This document shows, piece after piece, positions 31,445 to 39,941 of a DNA stretch of 64,000 bases. The stretch's first letter is position 1. Each line of letters opens with the position of its first letter. Origin of the DNA: Parcubacteria group bacterium Greene0714_7 (GTDB lineage: Bacteria; Patescibacteria; Paceibacteria; UBA9973; UBA2103); assembly GCA_007378985.1 (NCBI GenBank), contig VMHB01000005.1:1-64000 (forward strand), in the 5' to 3' direction. Under the pieces are notes generated by a model, which ran no database searches, was not told where the DNA came from, and saw only the letters and a list, made by a program, of their open reading frames with translations. The position numbers and the translations under genes are program-made.

Positions 31445-31593
31445 AATTATTTTATATTCCTTAAAAAATGTATGAAAATCCCGATTGGGAATTATTGAGA
31501 CAGTATCACGCTTAAATGGCTTTGTCAAGTCTGGTAATGGGCACCTTTCATAGCCGTCTAACATTCAGAGTAATTACGAGAAGGATTAGAAGC

Positions 31594-31622
31594 TTGACAA
31601 GAGCAATCTTATATGATATACA
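31594..31622 (+). promoter_or_regulatory. Strong promoter of the CARDB protein (leaderless)
   Basis: Consensus TTGACA (31594-31599), a 17-nt spacer, and TATACA (31617-31622) ending 7 nt before the ATG at 31630. This is the best -35/-10 pair in the window. Confidence 0.75.
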
Positions 31623-31629
31623 GTGTTTT

Positions 31630-32688
31630 ATGGAAAACGATTTAAAAAAGACCCAGTCACGCCTCGGGGGCGTTGCAGTACGAGCTCTTGCCATTTTTGG
31701 CTTTCTCGCAATTATTATTGTAGGTATGTGGGGCTCTGTGCAGGTGGCGCGCGGTATCCCAAATGCATTCTCATCATTCGCATCAGCGATTGTGAGCTTT
31801 ACTTCAATCTTCGTTCCTGCGGGAGAAAAGATTGCTCTTTCAGCACCTTCGCTCACTATCAATTCAAGCGAACCATTTGTACTTTCATGGACACATGAGA
31901 AGAAGAGCATCGAGGGTTCATATACATTCCGCTACAACTGTGCGGACGGCGTATCATTCATGAGCGCTTCAACAACGGTCTACTGTAATGTTCCTTTCAA
32001 TTTCACACACTCAAGCAACCAAATAACTCTCACTCCCCTTTCAACTAATAACCGATTCGTCGATGTGCAAGTCTTCATCGACTTCACACCAAACGGCGCA
32101 AATCGTCCTACTGTTACTGGGCAAACAACATTCACTATTCAAAACACAGGAAATGCAACAAGCCCAGGAACGCTCACTCCTACAACTCCAGTAACAACAA
32201 CACCAACTCCTACAACGCCTGTAGTAACAACCCCTCGTCCAGTGACCGCAGGCCCAACACAAACTCAGGTCTACCCAATCAACGGAGGTGTAGGTGTCTC
32301 TAACCCAAATGGCTATGTTGACCTCACTGCACGCATTCTTGAAATTGGTGTCGTGGATAAAAGTTCTGGTGTCTTTACCGCAAGCTCAACTCCAAGCCGT
32401 ACAAACACTCGTATTGCAGTTCGCTTTGCAGTCGAAAACATTGGTACAAAAACCTCACCTGAGTTTGACTTCAATGCAGTACTTCCAACACTCCCTGCAA
32501 ACATCTTCTCAGCACCACTTCAGCAAGCTCTTGCCCCTGGTGACCGTATTGAATTCACTGTAGGATTTGACAGCTTTGACGCTTCAAAGCCAGACGGACT
32601 CTTCGTGGTAAATATTGATCCTGCAGGTCGCATCAACGAGCGCAACAAGGACAACAACATCGTGAGATACACGATCACAACGAGATAA
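31630..32688 (+). CDS. Membrane-anchored surface protein with C-terminal CARDB-like domain
   Basis: A cell-surface protein of unknown role. Seen: a charged N-terminus (MENDLKKTQSRLGG), one membrane span ALAIFGFLAIIIVGMWGSVQ, a beta-rich first domain with two Cys (YNCADG, VYCNVP), and a Pro/Thr-rich linker (TPTTPVTTTPTPTTPVVTTP). A CARDB-type adhesion domain follows (YVDLTARILEIGVVD, IAVRFAVENIGTKTSPEFDF, ending NIDPAGRINERNKDNNIVRY). Length 352 aa. The start at 31630 is dictated by the consensus promoter 7 nt upstream; the longer in-frame reading from 31516 runs through that promoter. Confidence 0.85.
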   Translation: MENDLKKTQSRLGGVAVRALAIFGFLAIIIVGMWGSVQVARGIPNAFSSFASAIVSFTSIFVPAGEKIALSAPSLTINSSEPFVLSWTHEKKSIEGSYTFRYNCADGVSFMSASTTVYCNVPFNFTHSSNQITLTPLSTNNRFVDVQVFIDFTPNGANRPTVTGQTTFTIQNTGNATSPGTLTPTTPVTTTPTPTTPVVTTPRPVTAGPTQTQVYPINGGVGVSNPNGYVDLTARILEIGVVDKSSGVFTASSTPSRTNTRIAVRFAVENIGTKTSPEFDFNAVLPTLPANIFSAPLQQALAPGDRIEFTVGFDSFDASKPDGLFVVNIDPAGRINERNKDNNIVRYTITTR

Positions 32689-32697
32689 TCTGAAGAA

Positions 32698-32732
32698 GGT
32701 TTTAGGTGCTAGCTTATAGGTTATAGCTTTTA
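32698..32732. repeat. Heptanucleotide repeat tract
   Basis: 7-nt units GGTTTTA, GGTGCTA, GCTTATA, GGTTATA, GCTTTTA after the CARDB gene. Confidence 0.55.
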
Positions 32733-32744
32733 AGAAAGAAAAAT

Positions 32745-32903
32745 ATGACTGACCTCAATAAAGATAAGTCTCCTGTTCGGCAAGAGAAAGAAACCTGTAA
32801 AGGCTGTAGTGGTACTGGAGCGATAGAAATGTTTTCTGTGTACAAAAAATGCCAGAGGTGTAAAGGAACCGGTAAATCCTATCCATATTCACTAGACGAT
32901 TAA
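32745..32903 (+). CDS. CxxCxGxG mini-protein, 52 aa (copy 1)
   Basis: It begins MTDLNKDKSPVRQEKETCKG and carries TCKGCSGTG and KCQRCKGTG, two CxxCxGxG motifs as in the DnaJ zinc-finger, about 18 residues apart. It should bind one zinc ion. It lies 42 nt after the CARDB gene's heptamer tract. A related 44-aa gene follows at 33004; both are followed by the same 28-nt sequence, so this is a tandem duplication. Role unknown; it may interact with RNA or other proteins as other DnaJ-type fingers do. Confidence 0.65.
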   Translation: MTDLNKDKSPVRQEKETCKGCSGTGAIEMFSVYKKCQRCKGTGKSYPYSLDD

Positions 32904-32916
32904 TAGCGGGCCACAA

Positions 32917-32944
32917 CCGACGGGTGCGAACTCCAAGCAAAAAA
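32917..32944 (+). repeat. 28-nt direct repeat after mini-protein copy 1
   Basis: CCGACGGGTGCGAACTCCAA then GCAAAAAA. An identical copy lies at 33146-33173 after the second gene. It is not coding in either place. Confidence 0.75.
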
Positions 32945-33003
32945 TAAAAGAATTAGTCATTATGAGAAGTAGAATAGATTTTAGTTTTTAAGAAATAAAA
33001 AAT

Positions 33004-33138
33004 ATGTCTGACTTCAGTAGAGACCAGCAACCTGAAAAGAGAGAAAAGTGTAGTACCTGTAAAGGCAACCGTGAAATACCAACCTCATTCGGGTATATCC
33101 CATGTGCTGTATGTAGCGGGAGCGGATACAAATCTTAA
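33004..33138 (+). CDS. CxxCxGxG mini-protein, 44 aa (copy 2)
   Basis: It begins MSDFSRDQQPEKREKCSTCK and continues GNREIPTSFGYIPCAVCSGS GYKS. The first motif is CSTCKGNR (the second Gly lost) and the second is CAVCSGSG. Paralogue of the 52-aa gene upstream, with the same leader style (AAGAAA... AATATG) and the same 28-nt trailer. A terminator follows at 33169-33196. Confidence 0.6.
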   Translation: MSDFSRDQQPEKREKCSTCKGNREIPTSFGYIPCAVCSGSGYKS

Positions 33139-33145
33139 AGAAATT

Positions 33146-33173
33146 CCGACGGGTGCGAACTCCAAGCAAAAAA
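33146..33173 (+). repeat. 28-nt direct repeat after mini-protein copy 2
   Basis: Exact copy of 32917-32944, running into the terminator. Confidence 0.75.
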
Positions 33174-33196
33174 CTCTCCTTCACCGGAGAGTTTTT
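33169..33196 (+). terminator. Intrinsic terminator after the mini-protein pair
   Basis: Arms AAAAACTCTCC and GGAGAGTTTTT around TTCACC, ending in a T run. Confidence 0.8.
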
Positions 33197-33257
33197 CTGT
33201 TCTCATTCATGCTCTACCCACTGCTTCCAAAAACAATCACAACAGTGAATACTGACG

Positions 33258-33295
33258 GTATAGTATAAATTAACGATCGTTAACTTATACTATAC
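33258..33295. repeat. Palindrome family A, copy 2
   Basis: 38 nt, GTATAGTATAAATTAACGA and its mirror image with one mismatch, centred on CGATCG. It lies between convergent mini-protein and gyrB units. Confidence 0.7.
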
Positions 33296-33346
33296 AGCCT
33301 TAAATAACATAAAAAGAAAAATCCAGTGACAATAGCGCAACCTAGC

Positions 33347-33382
33347 AATTAAAAACCCTCCTTAATCAGAGAGTTTTTAATT
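33347..33382 (-). terminator. Probable terminator of gyrB
   Basis: AATTAAAAACCCTC pairs with GAGAGTTTTTAATT (one mismatch) around CTTAATCA, about 40 nt past the gyrB stop. Confidence 0.55.
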
Positions 33383-33419
33383 TCTGTATTGATGTTAAAA
33401 AGCTAAACGCTAGCCCCTG

Positions 33420-35522
33420 CTATATATCGAGTGTTGCTGCTTTGGCGTTTGATTGAATAAATGATTTACGCGCAGGAACATCCGTACCCATAAGGATGTC
33501 GAATACTCTGTCAGCATCTTGCCCATCTTCAACCTTCACTTGTTTCAACACACGGCGAGTAGGATCCATAGTAGTCTCCCAGAGCTCTTCTGGGTTCATT
33601 TCACCAAGTCCTTTGTAGCGTTGAATAGTTGGCTTTGCTTGTTTTTTTGTTGCCTTACTTTCAACCTGTTCTTCTGTTTCTTCCTCATCAACTTCCTCCA
33701 AAGATTCCTCGGTATTGAACTCCTCGCTCTTGATACCACGAGCCTTTAGAAGATCCTCCAACTCTGCTTCAGTTTGCAAGTAGAAAACTTCCTTCCCAAA
33801 CTTTGCTTTAAAGAGTGGTGGCTGTGCAATATACAAGAATCCGCCGTCAATGACTCCACGGAAATAACGATAAAAGAGTGTCAAAAGAAGTGTGCGAATA
33901 TGGGCACCGTCAACATCGGCATCGGTTGCAATGATTATCTTATGGTAACGAAGTTTTGAAATATCAAACAAATCCCCTATTGCAGTACCCATAGCAATAA
34001 CGAGATTTTTAATTTCATTTGATGCAAGCATTTTATCCAAGCGTGCGCGCTCAACATTCAAAATCTTTCCACGAAGCGGAAGTATTGCCTGTGTACGCCT
34101 ATCCCGTCCCTGCTTTGATGAGCCCCCTGCTGAATCTCCTTCCACAATGAATATCTCAGATTCCCATGCGTTCTTTGTCTGGCAGTCAGCAAGCTTACCG
34201 GGCAATGTCATGCCATCCAAGGCACCTTTGCGAAGCACTGAGTCTTTTGCAGCTTTTGCAGCTTTACGAGCTTTGAGTGCGAGAAGCACCTTCCCAATGA
34301 TTGAACGCGCTTCATCGGGATGCTCTTCCAAGAATATGTTAAACGCTTCACTGAAAACATTCTCAACTGCACCGCGTGCTTCAACTGAACCAAGTTTTCC
34401 TTTCGTTTGACCTTCAAATTGAATCTCGCGAAGCTTAACTGAAATGATGCAGGTAAGTCCTTCCAAAACATCCTCTCCAGTAAAATTTTCATCAGCTTCT
34501 TTAACGATATTGTTTTTCCGAGCATAGGTATTGAGTGTGCGTGTCAAGGCAGTTTTGAAACCAGTAACATGCGTTCCTCCTTCTGCGTTATAGGTGTTGT
34601 TAGCAAATGCCGTGATGCGTGCAGAAATATCATCAACATACTGCAACGCAACTTCTACCTGTACATCGTCCACTTCTTTCTCAACATAAAAAACACTATT
34701 GTGAACAGGTTTCTGAAAGCGATTATTAAAGATTACAAGTGACTTGAGACCCCCTTCGAAATAAAATGTTTGCGACGGGACCAAGAACCCAAGTTCGCGA
34801 AAATAACGCACATCGGCAAGGTCAATTTTTCCCGGGTATTCACGTGCATCAACAATAGAAATACGCACTGCCTTCACGAGGTACGCCTGTTGGCGTAGGT
34901 GTTGCACTATTTTGTTAAAGTCATATTCAATAACGGGGAAAATAGTTGGATCAGCCTCGAACGTTATGATAGAGCCTGTAAAATCGGTGGAGCCCACCTT
35001 CTTGACGCGAGCGCGAGCTTTGCCACGATCATACTCTTGAAGATAGTAGCCACCGTCTTTATGTACTTCAGCTTTTGTATATGTTGATAGTGCATTAACG
35101 ACTGATGCACCAACACCATGGAGTCCTCCTGACACTTTGTAGCCATCACCACCAAATTTGCCACCGGCGTGCAGTGTCGTCATGATAGTCTCGAGTGCCG
35201 ACACTTTAGTTGTCTTATGAATGTCAACGGGGATACCTCGACCGTTATCGATAACACGGATGCGATTATTGGGAAGTAGAGTTACTTCAATATCGTCCGC
35301 AAAACCACCCATCGCCTCGTCGCGTGAGTTATCGAATATTTCCCAAATGAGGTGATGCAAGCCGTCTAAACCAGTGGTACCGATGTACATTCCAGGACGC
35401 TTTCGTACCGGCTCAAGTCCCTCTAGAACAGTAATGGATTCCGCACTGTACGTGCCCTCCTTAGCTTTAGCGGCGGAGGGTCCGTCTGATTTTTTAGCTT
35501 CTTTTTTAGGAGTTTTTGCCAT
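33420..35522 (-). CDS. gyrB: DNA gyrase subunit B (type IIA topoisomerase ATPase subunit)
   Basis: With GyrA it introduces negative supercoils using ATP. Seen: the GHKL ATPase with GLHHLIWEIFDNSRDEAMGG and VIDNGRGIPVD, the ATP-lid KVSGGLHGVGASVVNALS near residue 125, the transducer, the TOPRIM motif IFIVEGDSAGGSSKQGRDRR near 466, and DADVDGAHIRTLLLT. The 700-aa length includes a Glu-rich insert (EESLEEVDEEETEEQVESK) before the C-terminal IQRYKGLGEMNPEELWETTM, and a basic Lys-rich N-terminal tail. ParE cannot be excluded by eye; GyrB is preferred because these genomes usually encode a single pair. Confidence 0.93.
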   Translation of the reverse strand: MAKTPKKEAKKSDGPSAAKAKEGTYSAESITVLEGLEPVRKRPGMYIGTTGLDGLHHLIWEIFDNSRDEAMGGFADDIEVTLLPNNRIRVIDNGRGIPVDIHKTTKVSALETIMTTLHAGGKFGGDGYKVSGGLHGVGASVVNALSTYTKAEVHKDGGYYLQEYDRGKARARVKKVGSTDFTGSIITFEADPTIFPVIEYDFNKIVQHLRQQAYLVKAVRISIVDAREYPGKIDLADVRYFRELGFLVPSQTFYFEGGLKSLVIFNNRFQKPVHNSVFYVEKEVDDVQVEVALQYVDDISARITAFANNTYNAEGGTHVTGFKTALTRTLNTYARKNNIVKEADENFTGEDVLEGLTCIISVKLREIQFEGQTKGKLGSVEARGAVENVFSEAFNIFLEEHPDEARSIIGKVLLALKARKAAKAAKDSVLRKGALDGMTLPGKLADCQTKNAWESEIFIVEGDSAGGSSKQGRDRRTQAILPLRGKILNVERARLDKMLASNEIKNLVIAMGTAIGDLFDISKLRYHKIIIATDADVDGAHIRTLLLTLFYRYFRGVIDGGFLYIAQPPLFKAKFGKEVFYLQTEAELEDLLKARGIKSEEFNTEESLEEVDEEETEEQVESKATKKQAKPTIQRYKGLGEMNPEELWETTMDPTRRVLKQVKVEDGQDADRVFDILMGTDVPARKSFIQSNAKAATLDI

Positions 35523-35603
35523 TTGTTTTAAAGAAAAATAGCCCGTACGAGCCTGGCTTCAATTGTAGCATATTTCGAAGCCTAATTCGCCTAATTTTAA
35601 GCA

Positions 35604-36866
35604 CTAAATACCCCAATTTGCACCTATATCCGACCTATACTGCATACCGTCAAATTGCAGAGATTTGACGGTAGTATATGCGTTCGTTTTTGCTTCTTCT
35701 GGAGTCACCCCAAGGGCACTCACCCCGAGTACCCGCCCGCCTGCTGTAACCACTTCTTCCCCTTCCTTTTCAGTACCTGCATAAAATACAACAGCGGAGG
35801 AATCTGCAATCGCACTCAAGCCTTTGATGGGAAAACCACTCGTGTACTTTCCTGGGTATCCTCCTGATGCAATGATGACAGTACATGCATAGCCTGTATT
35901 CCAATGGATTTCACGCCCCGCAAGTTTTCCCTCTACACAGTCAAGCATGATGTCTAAAAGGTCGGAGTCGAGGAGTCGCATGTACGATTGCGCTTCAGGA
36001 TCTCCAAACCGTGCGTTAAATTCAATGACGCGAATACCTGCCTTTGTTACCATAAGTCCTGGATACAAGATTCCTACAAAAGGTGCACCTTCTACTGCCA
36101 TACCTTTCATAACAGGTGCCACTATTTTTTCCTCAACTTCTTTTAAAAATTCTGCAGAAACCAAGACTGGTGCTATGGCACCCATACCTCCTGTGTTCGC
36201 TCCAGTATTCCCATCCCCAGCTCTTTTGTGATCGCGCGCAACAGGAAAAAGCTTCGCGACTGTTCCGTCACAAAATGCATGTATTGATATCTCGGGCCCT
36301 TCTAGAAACTCTTCGAACACAACTGTTTTTCCAGATTCCCCAAATACCTCATCAACCATAAACGAACTGAGGGTTTTCTCGGCTTCTTCGTGTGTCTGTG
36401 CAATCACTACACCTTTCCCAAGCGCTAGTCCATCTGCCTTTATAACCATAGGCAACGCTTGAGTCTTCGAATACGCGAGTGCTTCATTGAATGTAGAAAA
36501 TGTTGCAGACAGTGCTGTTGGAATACCATGGCGATTCATAAAATCTTTAGAGAATGCCTTTGACCATTCAAGCTTTGCTGCTGATTTTGTAGGACCAAAT
36601 GCGAGAATACCAGCAGAGTGCAGAGAATCTACAATGCCTGAAGCTAAAAAGTCATCGGGGCCAATAACCACGAGCCCAATGTCTTTCTCTTTGCAAAAAT
36701 TAATGACCTCTTTGTGATTTTGGGTATCAATTGAGACATTAGTTCCTACGAGTAGAGTTCCTGCATTCCCTGGTGCTATAAACAACCCTGAACAGCGAGG
36801 TGACTGAGAAATCTTCCATGCAAGTGCATGCTCTCTTCCGCCACTACCAATAACGAGAACGTTCAT
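35604..36866 (-). CDS. purD: Phosphoribosylamine-glycine ligase
   Basis: It joins glycine to phosphoribosylamine with ATP in purine synthesis. Seen: MNVLVIGSGGREHALAWKIS, the IGPDDFLASGIVD segment, the ATP-grasp VIKADGLALGKGVVIAQTHE near residue 140, EEFLEGPEISIHAFCDG, GNTGANTGGMGAIAPV near 220, and the metal-binding IEFNARFGDPEAQ near 280. Length 420 aa. The -10-like TATAGT sits between the mscS stop and this ATG, so purD can be transcribed separately. The only other purine gene seen is the AICAR transformylase at 43390. Confidence 0.96.
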   Translation of the reverse strand: MNVLVIGSGGREHALAWKISQSPRCSGLFIAPGNAGTLLVGTNVSIDTQNHKEVINFCKEKDIGLVVIGPDDFLASGIVDSLHSAGILAFGPTKSAAKLEWSKAFSKDFMNRHGIPTALSATFSTFNEALAYSKTQALPMVIKADGLALGKGVVIAQTHEEAEKTLSSFMVDEVFGESGKTVVFEEFLEGPEISIHAFCDGTVAKLFPVARDHKRAGDGNTGANTGGMGAIAPVLVSAEFLKEVEEKIVAPVMKGMAVEGAPFVGILYPGLMVTKAGIRVIEFNARFGDPEAQSYMRLLDSDLLDIMLDCVEGKLAGREIHWNTGYACTVIIASGGYPGKYTSGFPIKGLSAIADSSAVVFYAGTEKEGEEVVTAGGRVLGVSALGVTPEEAKTNAYTTVKSLQFDGMQYRSDIGANWGI

Positions 36867-36874
36867 ATACGAAT

Positions 36875-36880
36875 ACTATA
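36875..36880 (-). promoter_or_regulatory. -10 box for purD (leaderless)
   Basis: TATAGT on the minus strand, directly after the mscS stop codon and 8 nt before the purD ATG. Confidence 0.5.
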
Positions 36881-37711
36881 CTAACGATCCTTCCTAACAG
36901 CGACTTCCATTTGAGGGAAAGGAATTTCTATTTTTTCAGTTTCTAGGGTTTCCTTAATTTTTTCAACTACCATGAATAACGTGGCTCGTTCTTTGTCTGC
37001 ATTATCAACCCACACACGAGCCAACATATTAATAGCAGAGTCACCGAAACCTTCTGCAACAACGGTTGGAGGAGGATCTTTACGTACACCTTTAATTTCA
37101 GATAACGCCTGAATTAACACTCCACGCACCCGCGGAATGGACTCCCTATAGGCGATTCCGAACGGCACAACAATGCGAAGCTCTCCATGTGAAGAGTGAT
37201 TGACTAACACCTCGTTTGCAATCTTTTGATTTGGAATGACCACGAATGTGTTATCGAGTGTACGAATGCGTGTTGTGCGCATAGTTATTTTTTGTACTCT
37301 TCCGTACATATTGCCGACTGTAATCCATTGCCCAATCTTAAATGGCTTATCTATATAAATGAGAACGCCTGAAATAATATTGGCAAGCGTATCCTGCGCA
37401 GCAAATCCAAGTGCAATACCCGCGATACCCAAGCCTGCAACTACTGCGGTGAGATTGATACCAAGCTGACCCGCAGCTATGACGACAGCAATAATAAAGA
37501 GAATGACGCGATAGACGGTATTTACCAGAAGTTCTGCATTTGCTGTCTGTACACCTCGCCATGCCAAGAGTCGCATAAGCGGACGCTGTGTTACACGGTA
37601 GATAATCCAAAAAATAAACAGTACAAAAAATGCCGACAACAAGTGAGGCAAAGAAACGGTCAGTGCTGATGTGAAGCCTTCAAAGTTGAGGGCTTTGTTA
37701 ATCGTGTCCAT
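36881..37711 (-). CDS. mscS: MscS-family mechanosensitive channel
   Basis: A tension-gated inner-membrane channel that releases solutes on osmotic downshock. Seen: three N-terminal hydrophobic spans (LLSAFFVLFIFWIIYRV, VNTVYRVILFIIAVVIAAGQ, and the pore helix LTAVVAGLGIAGIALGFAAQ with its Gly/Ala packing), the beta domain IDKPFKIGQWITVGNMYGRV then TTRIRTLDNTFVVIPN, and the C-terminal alpha/beta domain. Length 276 aa, near E. coli MscS. A TATGAT lies 11 nt before the ATG, allowing a very short leader. Confidence 0.94.
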   Translation of the reverse strand: MDTINKALNFEGFTSALTVSLPHLLSAFFVLFIFWIIYRVTQRPLMRLLAWRGVQTANAELLVNTVYRVILFIIAVVIAAGQLGINLTAVVAGLGIAGIALGFAAQDTLANIISGVLIYIDKPFKIGQWITVGNMYGRVQKITMRTTRIRTLDNTFVVIPNQKIANEVLVNHSSHGELRIVVPFGIAYRESIPRVRGVLIQALSEIKGVRKDPPPTVVAEGFGDSAINMLARVWVDNADKERATLFMVVEKIKETLETEKIEIPFPQMEVAVRKDR

Positions 37712-37764
37712 CTTTCGAGCGTATCATAAATTACCCATTTACGCTGACATATATCTACACAAAG

Positions 37765-38148
37765 TTATAGATTTTTATCTAAGAAGCTTTTCAATGCTTC
37801 CAAGTCTCTCTTTTCTTTATCGTAATGATAGGCAGATATACCAACAGATGTGGCGCTTTTCACTGCTTCCTCATTGTGTTCAAAATACACAACATCATCT
37901 TTGTCTAAATTGAACTCAGTAAGTAATGTTTTAAAGTATGAGGGATCTGTCTTTTCGGGTTCATGCTTCTGCGTAAACAATTCATACGGAAGGTTACGTA
38001 AACCAAACTCATCCATCTGCGCATCGTTCGCATTTGTAAGAATGATTTTTTTGTTGGGGTATGCGTCGAGCATGTCCTGCATGGCGTGAAAAATGCCACT
38101 ATTTTGTATCACGAAGGTATTTACAGCATCAACTAAAATAGTTTTCAT
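37765..38148 (-). CDS. HAD-like hydrolase, 127 aa
   Basis: A small haloacid-dehalogenase-like protein. Seen: ILVDAVNTFV at the N-terminus where DxDxT is expected (here DAVNT, so the second Asp is missing), KIILTNAND as motif II (Thr), KTDPSYFKTLL with a Lys, and DVVYFEHNEEAVKSATSVGI as the acidic motif IV region. With the general acid/base Asp replaced by Asn, catalysis is doubtful. It starts 5 nt after the pheT stop, so it is the third gene of the pheS-pheT unit. The start is the Met at 38148. Confidence 0.75.
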   Translation of the reverse strand: MKTILVDAVNTFVIQNSGIFHAMQDMLDAYPNKKIILTNANDAQMDEFGLRNLPYELFTQKHEPEKTDPSYFKTLLTEFNLDKDDVVYFEHNEEAVKSATSVGISAYHYDKEKRDLEALKSFLDKNL

Positions 38149-38153
38149 ATATG

Positions 38154-39938
38154 TTATCGAACCTCCCAGTTTTTTTGAGTCACTGCCTTCGTTACTAAAT
38201 CCATCCACCCACTTACTTCATCATCGGTGAGCGTTCTATCATCCGCTTGGAATACTAATCGAAATGCATACGAAGTTCTGCCGTCTTTAGAGAATGTATC
38301 GAAAAGCTCACACCGCACCAGTAGCGGTCCTGCATTCTCCATTATGTGGGACCTCGTAGGTCCCACATCAGTGCCTTCGGGAGCCCAGAGGGCAATATCG
38401 CGGACAATAAAAGGATATACAGAGAAAGGCTGATACATACCGAGTTTATATTTTTTCGGTGTGTAATCTTTTCCATAGTCTTCAAGTTTTGCAATTGAAA
38501 GATTATCTACCGTGCCAGCGCCTTCTCCCCACGCAGAAACTCGTTCAGTCATGCGAAGCTCCACATATTCTCCCGCTTTAGGAAATACGGTGCCCACTTC
38601 AAAGAGTTTTAATTTTTCACCGGGCGACAGGAGAAGCGATTGATACTGCTTGCCTCGAGCGAGAGCGTCTTGAACTCCTATTTCAAGACTGGGACGAAGT
38701 GCCGGCATGGTTTTATCAAGCGGGTTCGCAAGATATTGCGTCGAAACTTCAACGAAGCCTTCCTCTACAAGCATGTCTTTCATCCGCTCAATACCTCGAT
38801 AACGCGCTTGATCGGGTGCGGTGTTGAAGGTAGGCTCTACTCTAGGCACGCGATCATATCCCAAAATTCGCCCTACTTCCTCGATCAAATCTTCAGGAAT
38901 CTTGAGATCAGTTCTTTCAAATGGGGGCGTTATGGTAAATGCATTTTCTGAAATGGAAACAGAAAGATCAAGTCGTTTAAAAACATCAGCGACTTCTTCT
39001 TTTAAGAAACCAGAACCAAGAAGTTGGTTAATACGGTCGAGCGTGATCGAAACATCGATAGGCGTATCTTGAGGTTTATTACGAATGTCTACCACCCCAA
39101 CCACTTCCCCTCCTGCAACCTGCTTGATGAGAGAAAGAATCGCCTGCATACCATACACAGTTAATTCAGGGGACGGACGATTTTGAAATCGTTGAGACGC
39201 ATCCGTAAAGAGCTTTAATTTTTGTGAAGCCTTACGAATGAGCGTACCGTCGTAATTTCCTGCAGAAATAAAGAGATCTTTTGTTTCGCTCGTGACTCCA
39301 GACGAGAACCCTCCTTTAATGCCAGCAATGTCGAGAAGCGATCCGCCGACTGCGTCGGAAAATGTAAACATCTCTTCCGTGAGTGTATATTCTTCGCCCG
39401 TGAGCACCTTTATTTTCTCACCTGCTTTCGCACGACGAATATCTACCTTTACAACACCATTATCATCCTTTATTTTCGCAAGATCAAAAGCGCCTGATGG
39501 CTGACCGATATCAAGAAGCACATAGTTGAGTACATCAACAACGTTATTGATTGATCGCTGTCCCACAGACTCGAGTGCACTCTTTAGCCACTCGGGCGAA
39601 GGCCCAACAGTAACTCCACGAACAAGTGCGCCCGTGTGCCGAAGCGTGTATGCAGGATCTGCCGTCACCATAAGTGTGTCGGTTTTCGGAAATTCAGGGA
39701 TGGGTGCACGAAGTGGATCCGATTTTAAGGGGAGATTAAGGATTGCAGAAATTTCTTTTGCGACACCACGATGCGACAAACAATCTGCGGCCCGATTTGG
39801 AAGTACTTTCACATCCATCGAAACCTCTTCAAGATCCTCTATCTCGAATGCGTGGAATGTGAGCGCGTCCGCAATATCCTTCGGGCTCGGGAGCGGCGCG
39901 TCAAAGTATTTCTGTAGCCATGCAGTTGAAACTTTCAT
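38154..39938 (-). CDS. pheT: Phenylalanyl-tRNA synthetase beta subunit, short form
   Basis: With PheS it charges tRNA-Phe. Seen: MKVSTAWLQKYFDAPLPSPK, the B3/B4 region (RHTGALVRGVTVGPSPEWLK, then INNVVDVLNYVLLDIGQPSG AFD), B5 (PIDVSITLDRINQLLG, IPEDLIEEVGRILGYDRVP), and the C-terminal anticodon-binding fold (YPFIVRDIALWAPEG to RTLTDDEVSGWMD). At 594 aa it lacks the EMAP/OB tRNA-binding domain that the ~790-aa form carries after its first 40 residues. Within the last fold, codons for DVGPTRSHI coincide with a perfect REP-like hairpin (38344-38368). It follows pheS by 3 nt. Confidence 0.95.
   Translation of the reverse strand: MKVSTAWLQKYFDAPLPSPKDIADALTFHAFEIEDLEEVSMDVKVLPNRAADCLSHRGVAKEISAILNLPLKSDPLRAPIPEFPKTDTLMVTADPAYTLRHTGALVRGVTVGPSPEWLKSALESVGQRSINNVVDVLNYVLLDIGQPSGAFDLAKIKDDNGVVKVDIRRAKAGEKIKVLTGEEYTLTEEMFTFSDAVGGSLLDIAGIKGGFSSGVTSETKDLFISAGNYDGTLIRKASQKLKLFTDASQRFQNRPSPELTVYGMQAILSLIKQVAGGEVVGVVDIRNKPQDTPIDVSITLDRINQLLGSGFLKEEVADVFKRLDLSVSISENAFTITPPFERTDLKIPEDLIEEVGRILGYDRVPRVEPTFNTAPDQARYRGIERMKDMLVEEGFVEVSTQYLANPLDKTMPALRPSLEIGVQDALARGKQYQSLLLSPGEKLKLFEVGTVFPKAGEYVELRMTERVSAWGEGAGTVDNLSIAKLEDYGKDYTPKKYKLGMYQPFSVYPFIVRDIALWAPEGTDVGPTRSHIMENAGPLLVRCELFDTFSKDGRTSYAFRLVFQADDRTLTDDEVSGWMDLVTKAVTQKNWEVR
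38344..38368 (-). repeat. REP-like hairpin inside pheT
   Basis: Arms ATGTGGGACCT and AGGTCCCACAT around CGT (ACG on the coding strand). The 25 nt are identical in stem to the copy right after the transposase gene (62603-62627). It is in frame and does not seem to change the expected length of the fold. Confidence 0.75.
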
Positions 39939-39941
39939 AGT

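Noticed and set aside
28955..31564. The longer in-frame start at 31564 for the 829-aa protein
   Set aside because: The added 40 residues would be read through the divergent promoter region of the CARDB gene, and an AAGGA precedes the Met at 31444.
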